Assembly: GCA_028023455.1 (NCBI GenBank)
Contig: JAQFVV010000113.1
Span: 682,001-746,000, forward strand
Reading direction: 5' to 3'
Length of the DNA stretch: 64,000 nt
From: Epiperipatus broadwayi
Lineage: Eukaryota; Onychophora; Udeonychophora; Euonychophora; Peripatidae
Shown here: positions 11,608 to 23,538 of the stretch, piece after piece
Position numbering within the stretch: position 1 is the first letter of the stretch
Layout: the number at the start of each line of letters is the position of its first letter
Made by a program: the position numbers and the translations under genes
The notes under the pieces: generated by a model
The model's database searches: none
Told to the model about the DNA's origin: nothing
Seen by the model: the letters and a program-made list of their open reading frames with translations, nothing else

Positions 11608-12449
11608 TTTTATTAAAATATAGATATTGTATCACTGCGATCGATTCCATACAATCTACTAATAACATTTTTTAAAATTACTTGTTAATAGACAATGGCT
11701 TTTTTATTATTGTAATACAATTTAGTATAAATAAAATTACGTTGTGGATATTTTAAATCAATTTTGCCTAAAACTGGTTCAATGATTCAACCAACTAAAA
11801 TATTATTTATAATAGATTACCAGTGGCAGAATGATAATTTATTATCTTAAAAATAATTTTTCTTCTTTTTATTATGATTTGTATTTGAGAAAAACCAAGA
11901 TAAGCCAAAATCTAAACTAAATATACTAAAAATGGTTAATTCACTTTCTTTTTCTATTGATAATCTCATGCTTAATTGCTAAAAGATCTTATAATTGAAA
12001 ACTCAAATAGCAGATTAAAAAACACAGTTTTCTTGATTCACTGAATTTAAATTTTATTTATATTAATCAGCTGAGCTCTGAGTCCGTCATTTTTTATACC
12101 TAACCATAAAGATTATATTTCTACAATAAATTAGATCAAATAAAATATTAAAAAAACTAAATGTAATGTTAATGAGATTACTAGATTGTTAAATGTGTTA
12201 ATATATATATATATTACATTATTAAATTCTATTGATAATATCTAAAAATAATTTGGAGCTTTTCATTGCAAGTGACTTTATTCCAAAAGATGATATCCAA
12301 ATAAACCTAGATTCATATTCTGGTGAGTGGGTCCATTATAGAATATGCTTTCACCAATAGATACTTATTGTGGTGACCATTCTGCATCACTCTGGCCTCA
12401 TTGGATAAAGTTGCAGTGCTATGTAGTAAATTTTTTTAAGTGCATCTCA
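11608..12449. other. AT-rich stretch without recognised features
   Basis: No domain or shared repeat recognised. The segment at 12260-12420 is less A/T-rich and may be the flank of the mariner relic that follows. Confidence 0.4.
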
Positions 12450-13040
12450 TTTATTTGTCAATTCCTGTGATGGCTGAACAATTGGGACAATGTGAAATTT
12501 CGTCTTCTGTTAGAAAAAAATGGCAAATAAAATAGGTATAATGCTTGAAACAGTTCACCAGCAAGCTACTGCTCTGGGGAAAACACAAGTTCACAAATGG
12601 ATTAGTGGAAGAGTTCAAATTAATTTTATGCCCCCAAAAGTGGTGAATAGAGTACAATCAAGATGAAGCTAATTTTTATTTGTTTGATGCAAATGACATT
12701 TTTATTCATAATTCATTCATAATTGAAATATTTGTGTGATGCAGTGAAATGAAAAATCCTTATTTGTAGCAATATGGGACACACAGCTTCACAATGGCAC
12801 CTTACCAGCACCCAAAGTCTTTAATGTGAAGCAATTTTTAATCAAAAATGGTGTGAATCAACTTATCCATCAGCCATATTACCTGATCTTGCTCCATGTG
12901 ACTTTTTTTATTTGCCCTCAAAAAAAAAAAAGACATTAAAAGACATTTTTGCAAGAGTTTCAGAATTGCATCAAAAAATGGAAACATGTTTTATCAATGC
13001 ATTGCATAAAATAGATGATAGTTTGAAGGAGATTTAATGT
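12450..13040 (+). pseudogene. Mariner-like transposase relic
   Basis: Broken plus-strand frames resemble a mariner transposase in the right order. Near 12545 the peptide MLETVHQQATALGKTQVHKW matches the N-terminal HTH region (EMLKTAYGDEALSRTQVFEW type). Near 12880 ILPDLAPCDFFYLPSK matches the SPDLAPCDFFLFPKLK motif around the last catalytic aspartate, and the C-terminal part continues to a stop at about 13038. Mariner transposases cut and paste at TA with a DD34D triad. Here stops, frameshifts and an internal deletion (under 600 bp instead of about 1 kb) make it dead. Terminal repeats were not located. Confidence 0.7.
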
Positions 13041-14266
13041 ATAACATCTAAAATTAATACACAATTTTTTATTACAGAATTCTGGCTAATTAGATACCTT
13101 CTCATATAAATATCTCATTATAATCACATGTCATTAATTATGCTCTGGTGTAATAAATTTTTGGAATGATATAAATTTTCATAATCTAGTATTCATTTTG
13201 AGTATCAGAAACACAATTCTACTTTCCATTATTAATCCGTATTGCCAATTTCAAAAATTGTAAAAGTATTTGAACATTATTTACTTAATAATCTGTAGCC
13301 AAATAAGCCAGAAAGCATAATAGCATGGGGTATATAAAAGAAAAAGGGAAAGGCTTCATTAAATAAGATTTTTAAAATTAATAATTTTATATGCCTGAGA
13401 AACTTCTACTGAGAAAAATTATTTATGAAATTGACATGATAATTGGATTTTATTATAATAAATTTTAATCAATTTGGGTATTTGACATTAGTTCTGCTAT
13501 GGCATATTACTCCAATGATGTTTTCATCCAGTAATATTTATTCAAAGTTTAAGTTAATGATGTTATGGCAACCAAAATACTGGCATGACTAACATGGTAA
13601 CCTGTGAGATTAAAAAAACATGCTGCCTATGAGATTTTGCGCTATCATGTTGTCCATGTTAACCTTGTGATCCTTTCACTGAGATTTTTTCAGAGATTGT
13701 TGTTCCTTCTAGAAGACATTACATAGTTTAGTCTGCCACTGTGATTCTCAACATTTTAAGTAATTTAAATGTAAAAATACATTTCTAGTTAAACATTGTT
13801 ATATTTATTTTTGCTAAACCTTTTAAAACCATAAATATTTGTTTTTCTTTTGAAATAATTTCTTTAAATGTTACCTTAAACTTACATTTTACTACCTTAA
13901 AGTTACAATTCAACACTTTTTTTTAGACTGAACACATAGTTTATGATGGTACAAGTGCCACAGTATGCAGGGGGGAAGGATGTTTTCAACATCATACTGT
14001 GAACCAATAAATGCACAACTCATAAGTACCTCTTCATTTAACTTTTTAATGTCTTTTTGCCTTTTCCCCATAATTTATATATGTTTCCATTATTTTTTCA
14101 CATTACATGTGCTATGATGTATTATATCTGGTGACATATTGTTCTTAGTTTGTGCTATGTTTGAAACAACACTTCCATGGTATCTGTGGATAAATTTTAT
14201 CATTTAAGTTTGTCCACACATTACTTGAAAACATTATCTTAAATAACATTGCAAACTTAGAGTAAT
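13041..14266. other. Unrecognised sequence
   Basis: The first 100 bp may be the 3' flank of the mariner copy. The rest has slightly higher GC around 13500-13750 but shows no frame or repeat that I recognise. Confidence 0.4.
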
Positions 14267-14502
14267 TTACTTAATTCTAAGAAATAATACTCCTTTATGT
14301 TGTTTATCTTATAATCAATGAAATATAATATAAATCTTTATTATATAATAATAACAACTTGTAAATACATCACAGAAAAATTATATATATAAAAGCCTTT
14401 TTCGGTAATTCTCAATTTTTTTACCCTTCTCAATATGATACCTCGTACTAATACTAACACGTATATTACGTATATAATAAAGATTTATATTATATTTCAT
14501 TG
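14267..14502. mobile_element. Small foldback element with 12-bp flanking repeat
   Basis: AATCAATGAAATATAATATA at about 14312 and its complement ending at about 14502 form arms of roughly 32 bp. The direct repeat ACTTAGAGTAAT occurs at 14255-14266 and 14503-14514, which would be its target-site duplication. It is noncoding. Confidence 0.6.
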
Positions 14503-14654
14503 ACTTAGAGTAATACGTTATCGGAGTAATACGTGATTGCAGGACTATAAATGTAAATATATAGTGCCTTTTTAAACTACAATAGCTTTAAACTGGTTTC
14601 TTTACAAATAGAATAAAAGTTATATTAATATTAGTACTATTAATATCAATGTTA

Positions 14655-14765
14655 ACTGTGCCCTGTGTGGTTTAGTGCAGTAGTAGTGTCAGGGGCTGGA
14701 GCACAAAGTCCTTAAATAGATTCCAGTTCTGGCATTTCTGGTATTCAACCTTCTTAGGAATTCCT
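14655..14765 (+). repeat. tRNA-like SINE fragment, family T
   Basis: GTGTGGTTTAGTGCAGTAGT and the following hundred bases match the copy at 62114-62225. TGGTTTAGTGNNNTGGTAG resembles a Pol III A box. The B box is poorly kept here and better in the other copy (AGTTCGTGGATT). Confidence 0.5.
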
Positions 14766-15926
14766 GAATAATAAGCACATTCAATTATTTACTTATTTTC
14801 AATATTAACATTTTACATAAGAATTAAGACCTGAATAAATTGCGCAATGAAAGTGATTTTTAAAATAAAAACAATTTGAAAGAAAAAAGGAGTGACAAAA
14901 CATAAACAAACTATAACTTTTGAAACTATTTCAAGGATTAAAACAATCTAACAACAAATATTTGAAAACAAATGAAGTAGAGCCAAATATTTAATATTTT
15001 AAAGCGTTTATTAAAAGTAATACATAAATTTGATAATACTGTATTCTTCAAGTTTTTTTTTTACTCAATTGATCATTTTTATCTATCATTTGATTAAAAT
15101 ATTATTCCTCAGTGTCTTTATGTTCATCTAACACTTCTAATTTTTAATATCATTGAAGTCCTTGGTTTAGCAAAAAAAAATTAAATAGCAAAGAATAGAA
15201 CCAGGGAAAACGTATTACACCTTTTTATGATTCCTTGTATATAATGAAATAAATTTTTTAATTTAGTCATAAAAAAGTCTATGCAATTCTGCTTTAAGCA
15301 TGAATTAATCTTTGTAAAATAAGTAATATTAATTAAAAATTCAAATTTTAATATAAAATGGACTGTATTAATGGCATTTAAGTGGAAGTGAAGTTAATAT
15401 ATGGTATCCATCCTTTCTCATAGCACTTGAACAAGAATAGTTGAATTTGAAACTACTGTTCTACAGAGATTGATTTATTTACCAATTTAGTGATGAATAA
15501 AATATTATATAAGTTATATACAGTACAGTATTTGCACATTTTAAATTTTATGTGATGTCAAATTTTATATATTTACCTCTTTGACATCATCTTCTTATAT
15601 TAATGATTATTACTAATTTTATGCCAGAGATTATTATAACATTTTAGTTTAGATATGTACTTTAAACCCTATTATAGATTAATATAAGTGGCTTTTAATT
15701 AGATATAAATATATAATATCACTAATTAAACCTTATCTTTAATTCCATATACATTGCTAGTCTAATGAGATTTCTTGTGCATGTTTTAGATAATTTCAGA
15801 TATGATGTAATTAGGCAAATAACCAATGAAAGACTGGCAGTGCAAAGTAAAGTTATGCCACCTAGTAATAATATTTATTTAATTCTAATTTATATATATA
15901 AAATTCAAAACTGCCTAATATCTCTA
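14766..15926. other. AT-rich stretch without recognised features
   Basis: A/T-rich with several homopolymer runs. No frame or repeat recognised. Confidence 0.5.
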
Positions 15927-15930
15927 TTTT

Positions 15931-17111
15931 AACAATAAAAAGCCATGTTTATGATGCTCCATACTATAAATGCATTTGGCTAAAATAATGCCATCTGTAT
16001 TTAATGCTTAATCTAAATTAATTTAATAGTTATTTAATAGGAGGAATGAAGGTTGCATGGAATAAAGGTTCAGATTTGAATTCTTTACTGAATTGTTCAA
16101 AACACTCGATTGATAGTAAATCTATTCCTGGTATTATTTATAAGATTCCTTGTAGTTGTGGTAAGATTTATATAGGTCAGAGTAAATTTAACCTTAATGA
16201 AAGGATTAAAGTTCATATAAATAGAGTTACACATAGATATCCAAACACAGCTTTATATATTCATGAATTGAATACAGGCCATAAAATATTGTTTGGCAAT
16301 GCAATGATTATTTTTTATGAAAAGAATGAATTAAAGAGAAGTGTAAAGAAAACTTTAATGTTAAAACTTCTTGAATCTGAGTCTATTAATCTTATGAAAA
16401 CATCTTTTGCTATAAAGGGAAGTTGGTTTTTGAAATGAATTATGGGAAGCTTTGTTTGTTTTGTATATATATGTTGCTTCTTTAGTTTGATTTTCACTTG
16501 AAAAGGTCTATTTGTTTAGTAGATGAAACCATGGTCATGTAAGGATTTTGGTAAAGTTTGGATTTTATCTAGTATTGAACTGTTTTATGGTTTTGTATTT
16601 TATATATATACACACACATAATAATCATCTTGCATATAATAAATAGTGCACAAATATATAAGTGCACTGATGAAGACCAAATCAATTATCAGATATATAG
16701 ATATTATTTTAATGAAACATTTTTTTATCTAGTATTCCATAATCATGGCTTTTAATTGCTGTAAATGTTAATTACAATATCATAATCATATTTGATCTTT
16801 TATTGATAACATTTTCATTATTGCAGTGCATTGTACCTCTCTTATTGTCCTTTTTCAATCATTAGGTTTAAAACAGACCAGCTAATATTTTTTGGATAGA
16901 ATTTTATGCCCATGTTTATTCTGAAAATCATGACAAGGAACATATCCATTGCATTTTTCTTAGCTTTTTTATATAAGTCTTTATGCTGCATAACTTATGT
17001 AGTAATATTATTTTGAGTTTCACCATAATACGTCTACTTTAACAACAATAAAAAGCCATGTTTATGATGCACAATACTACATAATGCATTTGGCTAAAAT
17101 AATGCCATCTG
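15931..17111 (+). mobile_element. 5'-truncated PLE flanked by 67-bp direct repeats
   Basis: The direct repeat starting AACAATAAAAAGCCATG (15931-15997 and 17044-17111) encloses a PLE 3' end: a GIY-YIG coding part, a 3' UTR shared with the PLE at 22-23.7 kb (from GGAAGTTGGTTTTT to ATCTAGTATT), and a further 400 bp ending near 17040. Flanking repeats this long are unusual for a TSD. They could be a large target duplication or residual terminal repeats. Confidence 0.6.
16046..16438 (+). pseudogene. PLE GIY-YIG endonuclease domain, 5' truncated
   Basis: The 130-residue frame shows IIYKIPCSCGKIYIGQSKFN at about residue 30, which is the GIY-YIG signature of PLE endonucleases (here IIY...YIG with the usual Cys pair). 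NERIKVHINRV follows, with the conserved Arg, then a conserved His region (ALYIHELNTGHKI) and an E/K-rich C-terminal helix ending GSWFLK. In PLEs this domain follows the RT and nicks the target for reverse transcription. The RT is absent here, because the sequence upstream of the in-frame Met is unrelated. It is very close to the domain at 23.2 kb, so both belong to one PLE lineage. Confidence 0.85.
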
Positions 17112-17724
17112 AAGTATTTAAAGGCCATTTTATTTTTCATCTGTACAATTAAAAAATAACCTAAGTTTAAATATTTTACTGCCGAGAAAAGATCTATTCA
17201 ACAGGTTTACCCTAAAGAAAAGTAAAATGCAATACTTAATAAGTTTGTCAATTGCCAGGTAACAAGATTGGTAAATGTTTTTATATTTTTACTTTATTGT
17301 CTGTTTAAGGATAACCAGGTGCATATTTTCTTACTAATTTTGAAAGGTTAGTTTGAATGATTCACAGACATCTACATAATAAATCAGAACTCTTAATCAA
17401 GTCTATGGTATGCAATTGCATAAACTATATCATGAAACAGTAACAGATTCTGAAAAAACAATCGTGTAATAATTTAATCATGTACATATATGTAGTAGAA
17501 AACTACTTTTATGATTTTAAACAATCTTTTATTAAAATAAAAACCAACCTTTCATCTTTTCAAATATGCTGTACAGAATTTTATTGTGAAAACTTCCTTG
17601 AAAAATTTTTGAACTATTTTTTTTTTTTTTTTAAAAGTAATATACTTAGAATAAATAAAATTAAGAGGTAAAAAGTGTGTAGTGTATTTACATTTTAGAA
17701 TGAAGACTCAATAAAATGAAAAAG
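17112..17724. other. AT-rich stretch without recognised features
   Basis: Contains a T run near 17620. A 63-residue open frame at 17480-17671 has no known motif. Confidence 0.4.
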
Positions 17725-17738
17725 AATAGTATATTAAA

Positions 17739-17855
17739 CCTAAAAATATCAACCCAAAGCCAGCATTTATCTAAAATAAATAAATGCTGGCTTTGGGTTG
17801 GTATTTTTAGGTCTAGTGACTGAACCTATCCTAGCACCTCTCTGAGGAGTGCCAA
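17739..17855. mobile_element. Hairpin element with exact 14-bp TSD
   Basis: The direct repeat AATAGTATATTAAA (17725-17738 and 17856-17869) brackets 117 bp. Most of it is a near-perfect hairpin: CCCAAAGCCAGCATTTAT pairs with ATAAATGCTGGCTTTGGG across a 12-bp loop. A 40-bp unpaired tail follows. It is a very small, apparently recent insertion. Confidence 0.8.
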
Positions 17856-17952
17856 AATAGTATATTAAATTTTGTTTTTAAAACTATTTTCAGTCATGTC
17901 TGCATAATATGCTTATAGAAAATTAATTATACAAACACATGTATACAATGGT

Positions 17953-18121
17953 AAATTTAGGGGATCTGAACTCAGACTTTCAAGTACCTGTCAACTATCC
18001 ATACTATCTGATATCACTGATACACAGGACCACACACATGTATAAAAGATAAATAATCACCAATAAACATATTTTGTGCTAAACCAGTACTTATCAGTTG
18101 GTCCAGATTATCATCTTCCAT

Positions 18122-18170
<49 letters not shown>

Positions 18171-18394
18171 CACATATGTGTTGCAGATGATAATCTGGAC
18201 CAACTAATGAGTGCTGGTTTAGCACAAAATATGAATATTGGTGATTATTTATCTTTTCTACATGTATATGGTTATGTGTATCAGTGGTATGCAATAGTGT
18301 GGATAGTTGATGGGTATTGGAAGTCTGAGTTTAGATCCCCTTTATTTACAATTGCACTCCTGATATGTGAAGAGTGCCTGTATTTCAAATATTT
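17953..18394. mobile_element. Family B foldback element, 14-bp TSD
   Basis: The direct repeat ATGTATACAATGGT (17939-17952 and 18395-18408) encloses inverted arms meeting at a (CA)n(TA)n tract (18122-18170). The arms carry the family B marks: TCAGTTGGTCCAGATTATCA, AAAGATAAATAATCACCAAT, and an outer end like GGGGATCTGAACTCAGAC whose complement resembles a tRNA B box (GAGTTCRAATCCC in better copies). It has no coding capacity. Confidence 0.8.
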
Positions 18395-18408
18395 ATGTAT
18401 ACAATGGT

Positions 18409-19364
18409 GTAACTAGAAAAATTGGGCCTGAAGGGAGAAATTTATGAGATATAGTTAATAATTGTTTTCATGTGAATATATTTTAATTGCCTTGCTATAG
18501 ATTTTTCAAGTTTATGGGCCCCTGGACTGTATGGTCCATGGGTATTGCCTTCCTTAGTGACTCTGTATATGTAATGTAGTTGGGAAAATATTTTCCTGCT
18601 ATTTTTATGATATGGATTCAATTGCAGTTTCGATAAAACTTAGCATTTTCTCAGGTTTCAATCAAGTTCAATTTATTTATTAAATGGGTATAGAAATAAA
18701 ATTAGATCCAGCAAGGATTACTTTTTCATGAACTATTTTCTGTAGTGGAAAAGATATTTATTTATCTTTTATTGGGCTATTTAAAAGTAGTTTTATCTTA
18801 ATTACTTATAAACTCACACAGACTACAGCAAAAGTAAAATTCTTAAATCAAATTTCAAAATTTAATTTTTTAAAAATAAATTTGCAACTGTTATAAAGAA
18901 AAAAATTATATACTTAATCTGACAAAAATTTTAAAAAAAGGTTACTACATTTTTATATACACTTTTTAAATATTTAAAATGAATAAAATGCTGAAAATTC
19001 TTCTGGCAATACCACTGTGAACAAGTTCATGTTATAAAATAGTTAAATATTTGCTCTAGTTAAGTGTTTGATTTTATGAAGAGTGAGGTTTAAATGTTTT
19101 GTTATCATTTTATATTTTTTAATTAAATTTTAATGTTTAATAATTGTTCATGTGAAAAGTATGATTTTTTTTTTCGAAAAAAAAAAAAAAAAGATTTCTA
19201 AAATTAAAATTTCAACAAGTTCCAAGTGTAAACTTTGATACCAAATCTTCCAACTCAGAGCGAATTACATGTTATATTAAATTTAATAAATGATATTAAA
19301 TTATTGACTATTGAAGTAGTGAAAATGAACTGGAAGCTGTTTGAAAGAAATTTAATTAAATTCA
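18409..19364. other. AT-rich stretch without recognised features
   Basis: T and A runs (19166-19195) and A/T-rich sequence only. No frame or shared repeat. Confidence 0.5.
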
Positions 19365-19369
19365 ATGCA

Positions 19370-19998
19370 GAAACCTATCTTTCTGTCTGTCTACTTAACT
19401 ACACACCAACACATTCTCTTCCATTTATCTATTCAATCCATCCATTTATTTGGCGATCCATCCACATCTATTTCTTTACCTACTTACCATTATATTTATT
19501 TGTTTTTACACATTTATTTATCTATCCATCCATCTATCTGCTTATTCATATGTTTATTCTTACATTCATCCATTCACCTACCTGTCTATCTTAATCTGCT
19601 CCTCTATCAATCTACCCATCTGTCCTACCTATTTATCTAACCATCTATCTATATATATTTATCTAACCATTAATCTATCTATCTATTTAATTACCTATGT
19701 ATGTATCAATTTATATATTTATCTTGCTACATATCTATTCATCCATCTTAATATTTAGTTATTTTTTTATCCAACTATCTATTTATCTGTCTCTCTATTG
19801 ATCTATCCTCCAACTTTTTATATTCTATCTATCTATTATATTATTCATCTACCTACTAATCTATCTATATTCATTTTTCTATCTATCTGTCAATTTACCT
19901 ACCTATTTATCTATTCATCCATTTATCTATCTATCTATTTACCTGTCTGTCTGTCTGCCTATTTGTCTGGATATCTGACTGCTTGTCTGTCTTGTTAT
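19370..19998 (+). repeat. Degenerate CTAT/CTGT tetranucleotide tract
   Basis: About 630 bp of interrupted CTAT, CCAT and CTGT units. The long plus-strand open frames here (rich in Tyr, Ile, Leu and Ser) are a by-product of the stop-free repeat and not genes. Confidence 0.9.
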
Positions 19999-19999
19999 A

Positions 20000-21520
20000 C
20001 ATATATTGTAATGAAATAAAAATGACCAATAAAGAAATGTTCCTAATTTAATAACATAAACATCACATGACCACCTCTTATGCTTGTGTGTAACTGTTGT
20101 TAAAACAGGCAAAACTCACTATATATATTTTGCCACACACAGCAAGCTAGAGTAATCAATGGATGCCAGAAGGCTTGTGCATAAAATCCCCATCTAGTGC
20201 CTACTCATCCAGTATCCCCAGACTAGTTTCTGGCTTATGGCCATCAGTGAGGAATCTTGGATCTGAGAGCACTGCATCTAGATCTTAGGATCTAATGCAA
20301 CCCTCCAGCAACTACCTTTTATCTCCATTTAACTACAAAACTATGAGTCTTAAACTGAAAACATCTTAATGTCTTCAATCCAAGCCCATCAGCTTATATA
20401 GTCATATGGGTCTGAACCAAGTTCAGTACTCATACATTTTGGTGTCTTTGGTTCTTTAATAACCATAGACACCACTATCTTATTGGGCAGGATTGGTTTT
20501 AAGCCAATAAACATCACATGACCACCTCCTCTTATGCTTGTGTATAACTGTTGTTAAAACAGTCAAAACTCACTATATATATTTTGCCACACCCAGCAAG
20601 CTAGAGTAATCAATGGATGCTAGAAGGCTTGTGCATAAAATCCCCATCTAGTGCCTACTCATCCAATATCCCCAGACTAGTTTCTGGCTTACAGCCTTTG
20701 GCAGTGAGAAGCCTTGGATCTGAGAGCACTGCATCTAGATCTTAGGATCTAACCAAAGCACTAGATGGGATTTTATGCACAAGCCTTCTGGCATCCATTG
20801 ATTACTTTAGCTTGCTGTGTGTGGCAAAATATATATAGTGAGTTTTGCCTGTTTTAATTTAATAACATACTATGAATTGAATTACATTGCCAGTTGTAAT
20901 GAAATAAAATAGCAATGATGATAATGTGCACAATATTTACTGACTAGCCCACATTCAAGCCCTCAATTAGAGATGCCAAATTGTAATGACACAAAAATAC
21001 ATAAGATGTTGATGATAAAAAACTTCATTATGACCTATAAACTTGTGTACATTAGCCCATAACTGTCACAACACGCATAATTCTCTCTAAATACCTTATA
21101 AATTTAGAGGGTCAATAAAATGATAATACAAGTAAGAATGGTGATAAGAGACTTTGTTATCCTAAAAATTTATGTACCTTAACTTATAACTAATAAAACA
21201 TAACATTTTCTTTTTAGATGCCCACAGATTTAAGGTCCAGATTGTAATGGAATAAATCTAATCTAAATGATGATCACCAAATTGTAATGAATAAAAGGCA
21301 TAAAGCCAATATTTCAGATCACCCTGTGAATTGAGACATCAAATTGTGATGAGATAAAATGTTTACAATACTGAAATTATAACAAAACAAAACGTACAAG
21401 ATCGATTTATCTAATGTTTCTTACAAGTTGAGCCAAATTATAACGATATAAAATGAAAACAATATTTCAAATAATTTTACAAATTATGGTACTCAAATCA
21501 TAACAACATAAAATAAATGA
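20000..21520 (+). repeat. Highly diverged tandem array around TTGTAATGANATAAAA
   Basis: The motif TTGTAATGAAATAAAA recurs with changes at about 20006, 20896, 20984, 21244, 21280, 21347, 21430 and 21497. It is often followed by ACAATATTTCA and CAAATTGAG-like segments. Spacing is irregular (about 65-110 bp between close copies). The family A element at 20.1-20.9 kb sits inside the array. Confidence 0.5.
20059..20854 (-). mobile_element. Family A multimer, 15-bp TSD
   Basis: Bounded by TAATTTAATAACATA (20044-20058 and 20855-20869). It opens with an end-Y piece (CATCACATGACCACC), continues with one full unit from about 20105, starts a second direct unit at about 20558 (period about 453 bp), and finishes with an inverted end X (AGTGAGTTTTGCCTGTTTT). 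A direct-repeat multimer starting mid-unit is what would be expected from a circular or concatemeric intermediate. Both hammerhead-like motifs here (minus, 20214-20254 and 20669-20712) have lost core bases (CTGATGG, CTGCCAA). Confidence 0.8.
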
Positions 21521-22080
21521 AAGATTCTTATTTAATATCCCTACAAATACAATTAGCAAATGAATAAGATATCATTCAAATCAATAAAACCTAGACATTA
21601 ATTTATAAATTCATAACTACCATAATATGCAAAGTATTATTAATATTTTATTTTAAACAAATATGAATATTTACAGCTCAATATCTAAATTAAATGTAAA
21701 CTACATCAATAATAGTCAAATATAAATAAATTAAATCATTCTCATTAATATGATTAAATTATCGATTTCAATACATACAATTACCAATTTTATACAATCA
21801 TAAAATTATCATCTTTCTAACTAAATAATAAGTTATTGTAACTCATCCAATAAATGTTTAAAATAATGTATTTAAGAGAGAAAAAATTGTTTCTGCCTCT
21901 AAGCAAATTAATCTTTTTTTTAAAAAAGATTGAAAGTCAATGATATCTTGTAGAAAGAAATTAAAGGTGGCCGATTTTATTGTTAAATAATATTGATTTT
22001 GAAAGTAGTTTCTTTAGAATTAAATAATGGAATGCATGCTATTTTAGATTCTGATCCTTGTAAAAAAAAAAAGAAAGTAA
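21521..22080. other. AT-rich stretch without recognised features
   Basis: Only A/T-rich sequence. The 3' part may be the decayed 5' region of the PLE that follows. Confidence 0.4.
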
Positions 22081-22109
22081 ATTAATTAAAATTATGGAAA
22101 AATAAAGAT

Positions 22110-22930
22110 TTTTGATAGAGTTACTTATTTAATTTGTTATCCTAGTGATTATGTGGCTCCAAAGGTTTTCCTTAATTTGAAGTCTCATAAAGATAGTTTT
22201 CCTTTAAGATGTATTTTTGATTTTACAGGAAAAATTGTTGATAAAATATCAAAAATTTTCTTAAGATTTTTTTAAGACTATTTTTGTTTCTTCTTCTTTT
22301 GAGGTTTTTAATAAAATAAATGTTTTTGTTTCAGATGATAATTGTGTTTTTGGTAATTTAGACATTGAAAATATGTATCAATCAGTTGATAGATTAAAAA
22401 GTATTGGTGTTTTTCTTTTAATTTTTTAAAAAAATTAAATGTTTTTCTGCAGATAAGATTATTTAAGATTATTTATGATTTACTTTTGCTGTTAGAGGAT
22501 TCAATGTATTTTATGTGTAATGATGTGTTTTATAAAATTAAAGAGGGTTGGTTTATTGGTTATGTTATTTCTCCTTTAATGTCTTCTGTCTATATTGATT
22601 TTTTTGGAATGTAGTGTTATTATTCAATTTTCTGGTTTTTTAAAATTATTTGTTAGGTATGTTGATGATTGTTTGTTTGTTATTCAGAAAGAAAAATTAG
22701 AGGAGATTTTAGATGGTTTAAATACTTTTGATTCTAGTATTAATTTTATTATTGAGAGTGGCAGTTTTGATTTTGTAAAATTAAAATTTTTGGATTCAAG
22801 TGTTGAGAAGATTGATAATGTTTTATTTTGTAGTCATTTTATAAAACCTAAAAATTTGAAAAATATGATTAAGTCTGATAGTTATCAGCCTTTTACACAT
22901 AAAAATAACTTTATTAAATTTTTGTTGTAG
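22110..22930 (+). pseudogene. PLE reverse transcriptase, frameshifted
   Basis: In one frame around 22140-22260 the peptide APKVFLNLKSHKDSFPLRCI matches the PLE pattern P...PKxHK....FPLRPI of the fingers. DIENMYQSVDR at about 22366 matches the first catalytic Asp region (D-x-xx-Y/F-S). The frame at 22595-22930 contains RYVDDCLFVI, the catalytic YVDD, followed by FDSSINFIIE and KFLDSSV, equal to the conserved N.IxFT.E...FLD block. Frames switch at least twice and the segment between fingers and palm is damaged. PLE RTs are related to telomerase and prime at a nicked target or chromosome end. Confidence 0.85.
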
Positions 22931-23214
22931 GAATAGAAGGCTTAATAACTGTAGTAATAATGCTGATATTTGAAAAGATCAATTTGCTGCTGATTATGTA
23001 CAATTAGGTTATAATCATGAATTTATTAGATATGTTGTATTTAATAATAATAATAATAATATTTATAGTAATGTCTCTGGTAGGAAAATTTTTATAGTTA
23101 GTAAGGATAAAGAGTTTATATCTTTACCATTTAAGTCATAAATTTATAATTTGGTTTATAAGAATAGTTATTTGTTAGGAAAAAATAAAGGTTATATGGA
23201 AGAAAGGTTCTGAT

Positions 23215-23538
23215 TTGAATTCTTTACTTGGTTCAAAACAGTCGATTGATAATAAATCTATTCCTGGTATTATTTGTAAGATTCCTTGTAGTTGTAGCAA
23301 GATTTATATAGGTCAAAGTAAATTTTGCCTTAATGAAAGAATTAAAGTTCATATAAGTAGAGTTAAACATAGGTATCATAACTCAGCTTTATATATTCAT
23401 GAATTGAATACAGGTCATAAAATTTTGTTTGACAATGCAACGATTATTTTTTATGAAAAGAATGAATTAAAGAGAAGAGTAAAGAAAACTTTAATGATAA
23501 AACTTCTTGAATCTGAGGCTATCAATCTTTTGATATAA
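23215..23538 (+). pseudogene. PLE GIY-YIG endonuclease domain
   Basis: A 107-residue frame nearly the same as that at 16.0-16.4 kb: IICKIPCSCSKIYIGQSKFC (the usual IIY changed to IIC), NERIKVHISRVKHRY and ALYIHELNTGHKI. It ends with a premature stop shortly after LLESEAINLL, where the sister copy continues through GSWFLK in the same context. It belongs with the RT just upstream. Confidence 0.85.

Noticed and set aside
16668-16705. CACTGATGAAGACC after the PLE 3' UTR as a hammerhead
   Set aside because: No GAAA follows and helix II cannot form; kept only as a similarity to the start of the motif.
18122-18168. CRISPR-like or other array
   Set aside because: It is a dinucleotide (CA)n(TA)n tract at the centre of a foldback element; no CRISPR-type array exists in the window.
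19235-20019. Four overlapping open frames of 73-119 residues
   Set aside because: They lie in the CTAT/CTGT repeat tract, which has few stops; composition is repetitive.
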